The notes under the pieces: model-generated
The model's database searches: none
What the model saw: the letters and a program-made list of their open reading frames with translations, nothing else
What the model was told of the DNA's origin: nothing
Shown here: positions 8,722 through 17,636 of the stretch, in pieces
How positions within the stretch are numbered: the stretch's first letter is position 1
Layout: each line of letters begins with the position of its first letter
NCBI RefSeq assembly: GCF_010500995.1
Contig: NZ_QVMK01000012.1
Span: 119,813-183,812 of the forward strand
Reading direction: 5' to 3'
Source of the DNA: Bacteroides sp. 224
Lineage (GTDB): Bacteria > Bacteroidota > Bacteroidia > Bacteroidales > Bacteroidaceae
Length of the DNA stretch: 64,000 nt
Position numbers and translations under genes: made by a program

Positions 8722-9291
8722 ATGAAAAAGATATTAATACTGGATAATTACGATTCATTCACCTTCAACCTTTACCATTTGGTGAAAGAATTGGGTGAAA
8801 CACATATAGAAGTACATCGGAATGATCAAATTAGCGTGGAAGAAGTAGAGCACTTCGACAAGATTATCCTCTCTCCCGGTCCCGGAATTCCGAAAGAAGC
8901 AGGTTTACTACTTCCTATCATAAAACGATATGCTTCTTCCAAAAGTATATTAGGCGTTTGCTTAGGTCACCAAGCCATTGGGGAAGCCTTCGGAAGCAAA
9001 CTCGAAAACCTGAAAGAAGTATACCACGGATTACAAACACCTATATATATAATAGGTGAAGATCCAATCTTTACAGGTCTTCACAAAGAGATACTTGTAG
9101 GTCGCTATCATTCTTGGGTAATCAGTCCGGAGAACCTTCCTTCCGAACTGATAATAACAGCCGAAAGTAAGGAGAAGCAAATTATGGCCATCCGTCATAA
9201 AGAATATGATATGCATGGCATACAGTTTCATCCGGAATCCATTTTAACACCACAGGGAAAAACGATTATCCAAAACTTCTTAAGCAAATAA
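8722..9291 (+). CDS. trpG: Anthranilate synthase component II (glutamine amidotransferase)
   Basis: TrpG is the class I glutaminase subunit that supplies ammonia to TrpE. The 189-residue protein carries the nucleophile C80 in GVCLGHQAIGE and the His-Glu pair in GIQFHPES near the C terminus. The oxyanion-loop sequence SPGPGIPKEAG is also present. It is a free-standing subunit, not fused to TrpD as in enteric bacteria. The PabA role in folate synthesis could be shared, but the location inside the trp operon makes tryptophan the main role. Confidence 0.95.
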   Translation: MKKILILDNYDSFTFNLYHLVKELGETHIEVHRNDQISVEEVEHFDKIILSPGPGIPKEAGLLLPIIKRYASSKSILGVCLGHQAIGEAFGSKLENLKEVYHGLQTPIYIIGEDPIFTGLHKEILVGRYHSWVISPENLPSELIITAESKEKQIMAIRHKEYDMHGIQFHPESILTPQGKTIIQNFLSK

Positions 9292-9295
9292 AATC

Positions 9296-10294
9296 ATGAA
9301 ACAAATATTATATAAACTCTTTGAGCACCAATACCTCGGACGTGAAGAATCCCGGGAAATCCTCCAGAATATAGCGCTGGGCAAATATAACGATGCCCAA
9401 GTAGCCTCGCTTATTACAGTGTTTCTGATGCGTAACATCTCGGTAGAAGAATTATGCGGCTTCCGTGATGCCTTACTGGAAATGTGCATACCCATAGATT
9501 TCAGCGATTACAAGCCTATCGATATTGTAGGTACCGGTGGAGATGGAAAAAACACATTCAATATATCAACTTCTGCCTGTTTTGTGGTAGCAGGGGCCGG
9601 ATATCCTGTTGTGAAACATGGGAATTACGGTTCCACTTCCGTTAGTGGTGCAAGTAATGTGATGGAACAACATGGAATCGCATTCACGAATGATATTGAG
9701 AAATTACGCCGTAGTATGGACGCATGCAATATCACATACCTACATGCTCCTCTTTTTAATCCGGCCATGAAAGCAGTGGCACCGGTCCGCAAAGCACTGG
9801 CCGTACGTACCTTCTTTAATATGCTTGGTCCGTTAGTGAGTCCGGTGAAACCGACTTATCAACTGCTTGGCGTATACAACCTCCCATTGCTTCGCCTTTA
9901 TAGTTATACCTATCAGAAAAGCAACACACAATTTGCTGTAGTACATAGCTTGGATGGGTATGATGAAATATCCCTAACCGGAGAATTTAAAGTGGCAACC
10001 TCAGCCTCCGAAAAGATATATACTCCTGAAAGTTTAGGCTTTATCCGTCATCAAGAGCACGAACTATATGGAGGAGAAACTCCGGAAAAAGCAGCTCGCA
10101 TTTTCGATCAGATTATGAAAAACAAAGCTACAACGGCACAAAAAAATGTAGTAATCGTAAATGCAGCTTTTGCCATTCATACAATTTCACCAGAGAAAAA
10201 TATAGAAGAATGCATTTCAATAGCCCGGGAATCATTGGAAAATGGAATGGCGCTGGAGGTATTCAACAAATTCAAATCAATTAATCAAGGATAA
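9296..10294 (+). CDS. trpD: Anthranilate phosphoribosyltransferase
   Basis: TrpD transfers phosphoribose from PRPP to anthranilate. The 332-residue protein has the PRPP-binding GTGGDGKNTFNIST motif at about residue 80. The second conserved block KHGNYGSTSVSGASNVMEQHG is interrupted only by usual substitutions, and VRKALAVRTFFNMLGPL is the typical class motif. It starts 4 bp after trpG. Confidence 0.95.
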   Translation: MKQILYKLFEHQYLGREESREILQNIALGKYNDAQVASLITVFLMRNISVEELCGFRDALLEMCIPIDFSDYKPIDIVGTGGDGKNTFNISTSACFVVAGAGYPVVKHGNYGSTSVSGASNVMEQHGIAFTNDIEKLRRSMDACNITYLHAPLFNPAMKAVAPVRKALAVRTFFNMLGPLVSPVKPTYQLLGVYNLPLLRLYSYTYQKSNTQFAVVHSLDGYDEISLTGEFKVATSASEKIYTPESLGFIRHQEHELYGGETPEKAARIFDQIMKNKATTAQKNVVIVNAAFAIHTISPEKNIEECISIARESLENGMALEVFNKFKSINQG

Positions 10295-10297
10295 ATC

Positions 10298-11092
10298 ATG
10301 AATAAAGTAAAGGATATATTATCAGAAATCATTGCCAACAAACGATTTGAAGTTGAGTTTCAAAAACGTTCTATTTCTTTGGAACAGATACAAGACAGTT
10401 TGACCGATATGCAAAAGCACCGTTCTATGAAAGAGGCATTAGCAAATTCTAACTCTGGCATTATCGCTGAATTTAAAAGGAAATCGCCCTCGAAAGGGTG
10501 GATTAAAGAAAACGCAGAAGTGGAGAAAATAGTACCGTCTTATCAGGCGGCCGGTGCATCCGCATTATCTATACTCACCGACGAGAAATTCTTCGGAGGT
10601 TCACTCAGAGATATTCGAAGCGTACGTTCTTTAGTCAACATTCCGATTTTGCGGAAAGATTTCATTATTGATGAATATCAACTTTATCAAGCTAAAATAA
10701 TTGGAGCCAATGCCGTGCTGTTGATAGCCGCTGCTTTACACCCTGAGCAATGTGTGAAACTGAACACAATAGCTCACGAATTAGGACTTGAAGTATTATT
10801 AGAAATACATAGCGAATCTGAATTGGAATACATAACTCCTGAAATAGATATGGTTGGCATCAATAACCGGAACCTGGGAACATTCTATACAAATATTGAA
10901 AACTCTTTCCGATTGGCAGATCAGCTTCCCAAAGATACATTGTTAGTGTCTGAAAGTGGCATCTCCGAAGTAAATACTGTAAAAGATTTACGTAATAAAG
11001 GATTCAAGGGCTTTCTTATCGGAGAAACTTTTATGAAAGAAAGCGATCCCGGACAGGCTCTCAAAGAGTTTATAAACCAAATAAATCAATAA
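10298..11092 (+). CDS. trpC: Indole-3-glycerol phosphate synthase
   Basis: TrpC closes the indole ring from CdRP, releasing CO2 and water. The 264-residue TIM barrel has the signature IAEFKRKSPSKGWI at about residues 55-68. Other barrel elements are ALSILTDEKFFGGS, PILRKDFIIDEYQ, EVLLEIHSESEL, VGINNRNLGTF and LVSESGI. The catalytic Lys, Glu and Asn equivalents are retained. It is separate from TrpF, unlike the fused enterobacterial enzyme. It starts 3 bp after trpD. Confidence 0.95.
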   Translation: MNKVKDILSEIIANKRFEVEFQKRSISLEQIQDSLTDMQKHRSMKEALANSNSGIIAEFKRKSPSKGWIKENAEVEKIVPSYQAAGASALSILTDEKFFGGSLRDIRSVRSLVNIPILRKDFIIDEYQLYQAKIIGANAVLLIAAALHPEQCVKLNTIAHELGLEVLLEIHSESELEYITPEIDMVGINNRNLGTFYTNIENSFRLADQLPKDTLLVSESGISEVNTVKDLRNKGFKGFLIGETFMKESDPGQALKEFINQINQ

Positions 11093-11108
11093 CCCGAAAC
11101 TGTAGTTT

Positions 11109-11729
11109 ATGATAAACGGAAAACTGATTAAGGTTTGCGGTATGCTAAATGGAGAGAATATCCGCGAAATAGAAAACTTAGGAGTAGATATGATTGGATT
11201 TATCTTCTATCCTAAATCTCCGAGATATATCATGGAGATGCCCCACTACCTACCCCAAAAAGCCAAAAGAGTTGGAGTTTTTGTCAATGAGGATAAAGAA
11301 ACTATTAAGATTTTCGGCGATCGTTTTTCATTAGATTACATACAATTACACGGAAAAGAATCTCCGGAATATTGCCGCACATTAAAAAGTAAAGGAGTAA
11401 AAATAATCAAGGCTTTTTCCATTGCACACGAAAAAGATTTAGAAGAGGTCTATCTGTATGAAGATTCCTGCGATTATTTTCTTTTCGATACCAAATGCAA
11501 ACAGTATGGAGGTTCGGGCAGTCAGTTTGACTGGGGTATATTAAAAGCTTACCAAGGCACAACACCCTTTCTATTAAGTGGGGGAATCAATTTATACAGC
11601 GTGCGGGAACTAAAGGAATTCATTCATCCACAGTTTGCAGGTATAGATATCAATAGTCGCTTTGAAATAAAACCCGGCTATAAAGATATGAATAGAATTA
11701 AAGCCTTTCTTGAACAATTTAAAAAATAA
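11109..11729 (+). CDS. trpF: Phosphoribosylanthranilate isomerase
   Basis: TrpF isomerises phosphoribosylanthranilate to CdRP by an Amadori rearrangement. In the 206-residue TIM barrel the catalytic Cys lies in IKVCGM near the N terminus, and the general acid Asp in FLFDTKCKQYGGSGSQFDW. The GFIFYPKSPRYI and LLSGGINLYSVRE elements are typical. It stands between trpC and trpA. Confidence 0.95.
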   Translation: MINGKLIKVCGMLNGENIREIENLGVDMIGFIFYPKSPRYIMEMPHYLPQKAKRVGVFVNEDKETIKIFGDRFSLDYIQLHGKESPEYCRTLKSKGVKIIKAFSIAHEKDLEEVYLYEDSCDYFLFDTKCKQYGGSGSQFDWGILKAYQGTTPFLLSGGINLYSVRELKEFIHPQFAGIDINSRFEIKPGYKDMNRIKAFLEQFKK

Positions 11730-11737
11730 AAAACATT

Positions 11738-12511
11738 ATGAATAGAATTAATCAATTATTTAGCAAACAGCCTAAAAACTTATTATCAATTTATTTTTGT
11801 GCCGGACATCCTACATTGAATGGTACCGCTGAAACCATTAAGGCATTAGAGGCCAACGGAGTAGCTTCGATAGAGATAGGAATCCCTTTCAGCGATCCAA
11901 TGGCCGATGGAGTAGTCATTCAGAATGCAGCCACACAAGCCTTAAGAAACGGAATGTCTTTGCGTCTTCTTTTTGAACAACTGAAAGACATCCGGAAAGA
12001 GGTAAAAATACCTTTGCTATTTATGGGGTACCTTAATCCAATCATGCAATTTGGATTCGAGAAATTCTGTCAAAAGTGTGTAGAGTGTGGCATAGACGGA
12101 GTTATCATTCCAGACCTTCCTTTTAAAGATTATCAGGAAACATACAGAGAGACAGCAGAAAAATATGACATCAAAATAATCATGCTTATTACACCCGAAA
12201 CCAGTGAAGAGCGTATCCGGGAGATAGACAACCATACAGACGGATTTATTTATATGGTTTCTTCTGCTGCAACCACAGGCTCTCAGAAAGAATTTAATGA
12301 GAACAAACAATCTTATTTCAAAAGAATAAATGATATGAATCTCAAAAATCCCCGGATGATTGGTTTTGGCATTAGTAATAAAGCAACTTTCGAGGCTGCT
12401 TGTCAATATGCTTCGGGTGGAATTATTGGTAGTAAGTTTGTTACATTACTCGAAGAAAACAAGAATCCGGAAACAGCTATCAAAAAACTTATTTGCCTAC
12501 TGAAAGAGTAA
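11738..12511 (+). CDS. trpA: Tryptophan synthase alpha chain
   Basis: TrpA cleaves indole-3-glycerol phosphate and passes indole through a tunnel to TrpB. The 257-residue barrel carries the catalytic Glu in SIEIGIPFSDPMADGVVIQ and the Asp in GIDGVIIPDLPF. The phosphate-binding region GFGISNKATFE and the loop VSSAATTGSQ are also present. It is the last gene of the operon and is followed by a terminator hairpin 33 bp downstream. Confidence 0.96.
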   Translation: MNRINQLFSKQPKNLLSIYFCAGHPTLNGTAETIKALEANGVASIEIGIPFSDPMADGVVIQNAATQALRNGMSLRLLFEQLKDIRKEVKIPLLFMGYLNPIMQFGFEKFCQKCVECGIDGVIIPDLPFKDYQETYRETAEKYDIKIIMLITPETSEERIREIDNHTDGFIYMVSSAATTGSQKEFNENKQSYFKRINDMNLKNPRMIGFGISNKATFEAACQYASGGIIGSKFVTLLEENKNPETAIKKLICLLKE

Positions 12512-12543
12512 GATTACATATCGACAATATAAAACTTTCTCTG

Positions 12544-12589
12544 AGTAGAAAAGAACGACTAATAAATCATTCTTTTCTACTTTTTTTTT
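12544..12589 (+). terminator. trp operon terminator
   Basis: The stem AGTAGAAAAGAA (12544-12555) / TTCTTTTCTACT (12570-12581) has a 14-base loop and is followed by a run of T residues. It ends the trp transcript. Confidence 0.8.
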
Positions 12590-12633
12590 CATCGAAACCT
12601 CCGACTAACCTAAATATATACAAAAACATATTA

Positions 12634-12641
12634 TATATTTG
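12634..12641 (+). promoter_or_regulatory. Likely -7 box for the receiver/exopolysaccharide genes
   Basis: TATATTTG matches the Bacteroidetes TAnnTTTG -7 element, lies 46 bp before the receiver ATG and comes after the trp terminator. I see no good TTTG at the -33 position. Confidence 0.45.
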
Positions 12642-12687
12642 CATATATATTAGCAATAAAACCTGTATAAACCCTACGTTCTTTAAT

Positions 12688-13053
12688 ATGAAAAAGAGTA
12701 TCATGTTAATAGACGATAAGGCATCTATAGCCAAAGTCGTAGCTATTTATTTAAGCAAAGATTACAACTTTATTTATTTTGAAAATCCCGTAAAAGCGAT
12801 TTCCTATCTGCAAAAAGGCGAAGTGCCCGATCTTATTATATCCGATATCCGCATGCCGGAAATGATGGGAGATGAATTTCTTCATTACATGAAAAACAAT
12901 GAATTATTCAAATCGATTCCAATTATTATGCTCTCCAGCGAAGAAAGCACTACGGAAAGAATAAAACTACTTGAGGAAGGTGCAGCCGACTATATTCTTA
13001 AGCCATTCAATCCTATGGAGCTTAAAGTCCGTATAAAAAAAATCATTGAATAA
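12688..13053 (+). CDS. Stand-alone response regulator receiver
   Basis: This 121-residue protein is a single receiver domain with no output domain. The acidic pair D9/D10 (LIDD), the phosphoacceptor D53 (ISDIRMPEMMGDE), the switch Ser in IMLSSEES and the Lys in YILKPFNPMELK are all in place, so it should be phosphorylatable. I chose the ATG at 12688; the open frame extends upstream through the promoter region. No histidine kinase gene is nearby. It lies 12 bp ahead of a sugar transferase with a degenerate receiver domain. That suggests the pair signals together in exopolysaccharide control (inference). Confidence 0.88.
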   Translation: MKKSIMLIDDKASIAKVVAIYLSKDYNFIYFENPVKAISYLQKGEVPDLIISDIRMPEMMGDEFLHYMKNNELFKSIPIIMLSSEESTTERIKLLEEGAADYILKPFNPMELKVRIKKIIE

Positions 13054-13065
13054 GGACACCTGAGT

Positions 13066-14214
13066 ATGCATTTTATTTACATTGGTAAAAATAAAGATAC
13101 CATTGAACATTTTTCTCATTTAACAGAAAGTAAATTTCGCACTGCTTCTAATGGGAATAAAGCGATTCTGTTAATTGAAACCATTCATGGTAAAAAGAAT
13201 ATTGTAGTCTTCTATGAACATGGACAAATAGATCGGGATATTGCAGAAATTAAAAAGATAAGAAGGAAATTTCCTCATATCTACATGGTATTGGTTATTG
13301 ATTGTTTTGATAAAAATGATAGTTTAAGTTATCTGAAAGCAGGGATAAACAATACAATTTCTTCGAAGGCGGGAATAAAGACTATTAACGAAATTTTCAA
13401 CTTTCTCAATATCAGAAATCAGGAAGAACTTAACATCGAGAGAAAGGAAAACATACAAAAATTCACCCTCCCTTTGTGGAAACGCTGTTTTGATATCTTC
13501 TTTTCCGGAGTGGCAATTATCTGCTTGTCGCCAATACTAATTATCACTGCGTTAGCCATCAGAATTGAGAGTAAAGGAGCTGTTATCTACAAATCGAAAC
13601 GAGTAGGAAGCAATTATAAGATCTTCGATTTCTTAAAATTTCGTTCCATGTACACAGGGGCAGATAAGCATTTGAAAGATTTCAATAACCTCAATCAGTA
13701 TCAACTTGCTGAGGAAGAAGAATCGCCACAATTGCTGTTTGAAGATGATGATTCCTTAGAAATAGACAAAGACACTGTACTGATATCTGACGACTTTGTT
13801 ATTTCCGAACAAGATTACATTACCCAAAGATCTAAAGAACAAAAGAATGCATTTGTTAAGCTCGAAAATGACCCCAGAATAACTAAAGTCGGACATTTTA
13901 TACGTAAATACAGCATTGATGAGCTCCCCCAGTTATTTAATATATTAAAAGGAGATATGTCTGTAGTGGGTAATCGTCCTCTTCCGCTTTATGAAGCAGA
14001 ATTGCTAACCAGCGACGAATACATTGACAGATTCATGGCACCAGCCGGACTCACCGGACTTTGGCAAGTAGAAAAGCGCGGAGATTCCGGACGGATGTCG
14101 GCCGAAGAGCGTAAGCAGTTAGATATTAAGTATGCTAAAAACTTTTCTTTTTGGTTGGACATAAAAATTATTCTTAAAACAGTTACTGCGTTTATTCAAA
14201 AAGAAGATGTATAG
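13066..14214 (+). CDS. Undecaprenyl-phosphate sugar transferase with pseudo-receiver domain
   Basis: The C-terminal two-thirds is a bacterial sugar transferase of the WcaJ/PglC class, which starts a lipid-linked glycan by moving a sugar phosphate to undecaprenyl phosphate. Evidence includes a hydrophobic segment at about residues 142-163, FLKFRSM, NDPRITKVGHFIRKYSIDEL and GDMSVVGNRP. The region between FRSM and NDPR holds an unusually acidic insert of about 60 residues. The first 120 residues resemble a receiver domain in size and pattern. The phosphoacceptor position reads VVFYEHG, with Glu where Asp is expected, and the N-terminal acidic pair is absent. It looks like an unphosphorylatable or constitutively active-like receiver (inference). 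Confidence 0.85.
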   Translation: MHFIYIGKNKDTIEHFSHLTESKFRTASNGNKAILLIETIHGKKNIVVFYEHGQIDRDIAEIKKIRRKFPHIYMVLVIDCFDKNDSLSYLKAGINNTISSKAGIKTINEIFNFLNIRNQEELNIERKENIQKFTLPLWKRCFDIFFSGVAIICLSPILIITALAIRIESKGAVIYKSKRVGSNYKIFDFLKFRSMYTGADKHLKDFNNLNQYQLAEEEESPQLLFEDDDSLEIDKDTVLISDDFVISEQDYITQRSKEQKNAFVKLENDPRITKVGHFIRKYSIDELPQLFNILKGDMSVVGNRPLPLYEAELLTSDEYIDRFMAPAGLTGLWQVEKRGDSGRMSAEERKQLDIKYAKNFSFWLDIKIILKTVTAFIQKEDV

Positions 14215-14229
14215 TTAATCTCGTTCTCT

Positions 14230-15402
14230 ATGGAAATATTAACAACAGTTATTGCAATAATAGATGGGGTATTATTCTTTTGTATGGGGGTTTCTGTTAT
14301 TTATCTGTTCATTTTTGCATTAGCTTCCACATTTAAACAATCTACCACATATCCTACTGCAAAAAGAAACCATACATTTGCCATATTATTTCCGGCATAT
14401 AAAGAAGATAAAGTGATAGAATCTTCCGTATCTTCCTTCCTAAACCAGAATTATCCCAAAGAACTTTATGATGTGGTGGTTATCTCCGACCAGATGAAGG
14501 ATGAAACCAATGAAAAGCTCCTCAGTCTGGATATCACATTACTTAAAGCCAATTATAAAGATAGTTCCAAAGCGAAAGCCTTGCAATTGGCCATGAATAG
14601 ATTAGATGAATCAAAGTATGATGCTGTGATAATTATGGATGGAGATAATTTAGTGGAACCCGATTTTCTGGAAGAAGTGAATAAAGTTTATGATACCGGA
14701 ATTATTGCCATGCAAACACACAGAATGGCCAAAAGCAGAAGCACAACTACCGCCCAATTAGATGCGGTAAGCGAAGAAATAAACAACTCTATATTCAGAA
14801 AAGGACATGTGAAATTAAAATTCTCTTCTGCCCTTATCGGCTCAGGTATGATTTTTGAATATAAGTGGTTCAAGAAAAACATCTTCATGACTTCAACCGC
14901 AGGAGAGGATAAAGAATTAGAAGGCATTTTATTAAAACAACGGATATACGTTGAATACCTTGCACAAGTAAACGTATATGATGAGAAGGTTGCTAAAGAT
15001 GCTGCTTTTTATAATCAACGCCGTCGTTGGATTGCTTCTCAGTATGGAGCATTATTAAACGCTTTACCGGATCTTCCCCAAGCCATATCATCACGAAATT
15101 GGGATTATTGCGATAAGATTTTTCAATGGATGATGTTACCACGTAGTATATTAATTCTCGGTATCGGATTTTTCTCTATTGTAACACTGCTATATGAGCC
15201 TGCTCTTTCAGTCAAGTGGTGGTTATTACTTATTTTCCTTGGATTAACATTGTGCATAGCCATCCCTCGATATCTAATTGACAAGAACTTTTTTCATTCA
15301 ATAGTAAAAATACCATGGCTTGCTTTTCTTATGTTTCTTAACTTTTTTCGCTTGAAAGGAGTCAACAAAAAGTTTATTCACACAGATCACGGAGAAGAAT
15401 AA
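14230..15402 (+). CDS. Membrane family 2 glycosyltransferase
   Basis: This 390-residue protein has one N-terminal membrane segment (about residues 5-30), a GT-A catalytic domain and two or three C-terminal membrane segments (about 300-370). Catalytic features include FPAYKEDK, the metal-binding MDGDN, and QRRRW, which corresponds to the QxxRW motif of processive beta-glycosyltransferases. It starts 16 bp after the sugar transferase. It probably extends or polymerises the exopolysaccharide repeat at the inner membrane. The sugar is not known. Confidence 0.85.
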   Translation: MEILTTVIAIIDGVLFFCMGVSVIYLFIFALASTFKQSTTYPTAKRNHTFAILFPAYKEDKVIESSVSSFLNQNYPKELYDVVVISDQMKDETNEKLLSLDITLLKANYKDSSKAKALQLAMNRLDESKYDAVIIMDGDNLVEPDFLEEVNKVYDTGIIAMQTHRMAKSRSTTTAQLDAVSEEINNSIFRKGHVKLKFSSALIGSGMIFEYKWFKKNIFMTSTAGEDKELEGILLKQRIYVEYLAQVNVYDEKVAKDAAFYNQRRRWIASQYGALLNALPDLPQAISSRNWDYCDKIFQWMMLPRSILILGIGFFSIVTLLYEPALSVKWWLLLIFLGLTLCIAIPRYLIDKNFFHSIVKIPWLAFLMFLNFFRLKGVNKKFIHTDHGEE

Positions 15403-15405
15403 TTT

Positions 15406-16065
15406 ATGCATCCTAAAAATAAGAATATGGATACAAATAACCTGAAAGAGAAAATCAAGCAGCATCCTTTTTTAAAGAAGTGTATTCATAATTTTATTAT
15501 GCATCCTGTAAAAACCAGGCCTCAATGGTGGATACGTATGTTTAGTTTCGTATACCTAAAAAGAGGTAAAGGCTCTGTTATCTATCGCAGTGTACGCAAA
15601 GATTTACCTCCTTTCCGCAAGTTTTCACTCGGAAGGTATTCTGTAATAGAAGATTACAGTTGCTTAAATAATGCCGTGGGCGATCTTATCATCGGAGAAT
15701 ACACACGTATCGGATTAAGAAATACCATTATTGGCCCGGCAATAATAGGAAATCATGTAAACCTTGCACAAAACATTACCGTCACAGGACTTAACCATAA
15801 TTTCGAAGACGTGCAGACACCTATTGACCAACAAGGAGTAAGCACCAAACCGGTTATTATAGAAGATGATGTATGGATTGGAGCAAATGCCGTAATACTG
15901 CCGGGTGTAACCATCGGAAAGCACTCGGTAGTAGCAGCAGGAAGTGTTGTGAGCCAATCTGTACCTCCATACTCTGTATGTGCCGGAATTCCTGCTAAGA
16001 TAATGAAGCAGTATGATTTTGACAGTAAAGAATGGAAAAAAGTTCCTAAGAGTAATTATAAATAG
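15406..16065 (+). CDS. Hexapeptide-repeat acetyltransferase
   Basis: This 219-residue protein has a left-handed beta-helix with I-G-x-x-x-x repeats from about residue 85 on ([41 protein letters not shown]). The likely catalytic His is in GLNHNFED. The family includes sugar O-acetyltransferases such as NodL/WcaF types and virginiamycin acetyltransferase. Its position 4 bp after the glycosyltransferase makes exopolysaccharide acetylation the natural role. The ATG at 15406 and an internal ATG seven codons later are both possible starts. Confidence 0.82.
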   Translation: MHPKNKNMDTNNLKEKIKQHPFLKKCIHNFIMHPVKTRPQWWIRMFSFVYLKRGKGSVIYRSVRKDLPPFRKFSLGRYSVIEDYSCLNNAVGDLIIGEYTRIGLRNTIIGPAIIGNHVNLAQNITVTGLNHNFEDVQTPIDQQGVSTKPVIIEDDVWIGANAVILPGVTIGKHSVVAAGSVVSQSVPPYSVCAGIPAKIMKQYDFDSKEWKKVPKSNYK

Positions 16066-16099
16066 GGAGTATTCTACTCACAAATACCCATTCAAGGTG

Positions 16100-16131
16100 A
16101 TTGTATACTTTCTGAAGGTAGAGTATCTTTG
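16100..16131 (+). promoter_or_regulatory. Promoter of a candidate small RNA
   Basis: ATTG (16100-16103), 20 bp, then TATCTTTG (16124-16131) fits the Bacteroidetes promoter consensus well. The next plus-strand feature is a terminator under 100 bp away, and no open reading frame lies between. Confidence 0.6.
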
Positions 16132-16137
16132 CAGTAT

Positions 16138-16228
16138 CAGAATTTATTAATTAGTCATAATTTTATTACGTAACCACTTTAAGTAAAATGAGATAAGATC
16201 CCATCGAAGTGATTCGCTGGGATTTTTT
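16138..16228 (+). ncRNA. Candidate small RNA of about 90 nt
   Basis: A well-formed promoter and a strong intrinsic terminator delimit about 90 bases with no coding capacity beyond a three-codon frame. The 5' half is AT-rich and unstructured. The 3' end is the terminator hairpin. This is the usual plan of an intergenic small RNA. I cannot assign it to a known family. Confidence 0.45.
16198..16228 (+). terminator. Intrinsic terminator
   Basis: The stem ATCCCA-T-CGAA / TTCG-C-TGGGAT (16198-16208 with 16213-16223) closes a GTGA loop and is followed by six T residues. It could end both the exopolysaccharide operon and the candidate small RNA. Confidence 0.75.
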
Positions 16229-16344
16229 GTTTATATTATATATAAGTTCCTATGTTTGTATTTGAGCAACATACAATTCTTTTTATTTAATATCAAAGGT
16301 TTTTAGAATTTTCACTGTAAATAACAGAATGCAACCGAATAACC

Positions 16345-16839
16345 CTACTTCATCTTCCGATTCACCGCCAACGGCCCATTGTCATGACTTTGTGCCTTCC
16401 GAATGCTTCCAAAAGAACGCCTGAGTCTGATCTGCTTGTTGGATGTTGACATACTTTCCATAATGGTCTGTTTGAACTCGGCTGAAAGTTGATTATTGGT
16501 CACTTTCAAATAGTAAAGTCGCTCACTAAAAGCACCTCTCAGCCGACAGGTAGAGATCACTACAATGAAAGTAGAAAGGCGACGGTTTCCTAACACCACT
16601 GAATTAAATAAATAGTAGTCATGAAGATAAATACCAATGCCTAACTGCTTTCTGAAAAAACGGTTACCATTCAAGTATTGTTCCGGAGTTTTTCTTATGA
16701 AATACTCCATGCTGGAAACATCATTAGGGCAAGCGCAGATGGTTTCTACTCTTCCCCACTCTTCGACGGGACCTTTCAGGCAGATTCCCAATTTTAGAAA
16801 TTGCAGAAAGGTGCTTAAGGGGTATGTGTTGGTTGGCAT
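16345..16839 (-). CDS. Hypothetical protein at the distal end of the T6SS block
   Basis: I do not recognise this 164-residue frame. It is basic, especially in the last 40 residues (rich in Arg, Lys and Ser). It has no signal peptide or clear membrane segment. It follows the last immunity gene by 46 bp on the same strand, so it may be the last gene of the T6SS transcript. Base composition is richer in G+C than that of the immunity gene upstream. It may be a decayed or unrelated gene. Confidence 0.4.
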   Translation of the reverse strand: MPTNTYPLSTFLQFLKLGICLKGPVEEWGRVETICACPNDVSSMEYFIRKTPEQYLNGNRFFRKQLGIGIYLHDYYLFNSVVLGNRRLSTFIVVISTCRLRGAFSERLYYLKVTNNQLSAEFKQTIMESMSTSNKQIRLRRSFGSIRKAQSHDNGPLAVNRKMK

Positions 16840-16885
16840 ATTTTTATAGCATTATCAAAACTCATAAGCTGACTATTCTTGTTAT

Positions 16886-17614
16886 TTATAATCCATAATC
16901 TCTTGGAGTTATCATCAATTTTTCCATCAAAATATTATTTTTATCAAAAAACTCATAACAAAACACCACTTTATAATCTCGAAGTAATGTAAAAGTTCCT
17001 CGTTCTTTCAATCGATTTATCAACATCTCTTTTTTTATCACTATTTCTTCTTTGGTAGCATCTAAGTTTTCTGCTTTTACAGTATATTTCAGAGTATCAG
17101 GGTATTCTGCACTTATTTTTGTTATATAGATATTTTTAGCAATAGAAATGGGCAAAGTATCTTTACTAGTATTAACTAATTGCATTAAATATGAATACCC
17201 ATTTTCTAGTTTAGTGGGCTGATATGTATTATAATCTTCCGGAGTGTATTTAAGATTAAGTAAAATATGCTCTTCAGTATCTTTATAGCGATAAATAATA
17301 GTTGCATTACTTTCTCTGATTTCTTTCATTTTAATATTGGTCGCAATATTATAGAGGCTATTTTCATTTATAAATTTCAGGTATTCACTATCTTTGAAAG
17401 TATCCATAGAATATGTAGTTCTATAATTAAAGACAAGAGTATCGCCTGTTGCTTTTGCATTTAAGAGTAGCGTATATTCATCCATTTTTAAAGGACAGTC
17501 TTTATTTATATTTAATGCACATTTTTCGATTGTGGAAATATTATTACATTGAGAAAATGAAAATATGACACAAATAGAAAAATAGAATTGAATGGCGTTT
17601 TTTTTGAATAACAT
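16886..17614 (-). CDS. Putative lipoprotein immunity protein for the TssD-linked effector
   Basis: The protein starts with a lipoprotein-type signal peptide of 22 residues ending SFSQ-C23, if the ATG at 17614 is used. An ATG at 17644, overlapping the effector stop, is possible but would give a longer and poorer leader. The rest (about 220 residues) is hydrophilic and has no family I know. T6SS effector genes are typically followed by an immunity gene, often a periplasmic lipoprotein when the toxin acts in the periplasm. Position directly downstream of the unknown effector supports that role (inference). The very low G+C matches the effector. Confidence 0.65.
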   Translation of the reverse strand: MLFKKNAIQFYFSICVIFSFSQCNNISTIEKCALNINKDCPLKMDEYTLLLNAKATGDTLVFNYRTTYSMDTFKDSEYLKFINENSLYNIATNIKMKEIRESNATIIYRYKDTEEHILLNLKYTPEDYNTYQPTKLENGYSYLMQLVNTSKDTLPISIAKNIYITKISAEYPDTLKYTVKAENLDATKEEIVIKKEMLINRLKERGTFTLLRDYKVVFCYEFFDKNNILMEKLMITPRDYGL

Positions 17615-17636
17615 AAATGTATTATTTAAGAAAGTA

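Noticed and set aside
12493..12687. Longer receiver protein starting within trpA
   Set aside because: The extension would cross the trp terminator and the -7 box. The receiver fold starts at the ATG at 12688.
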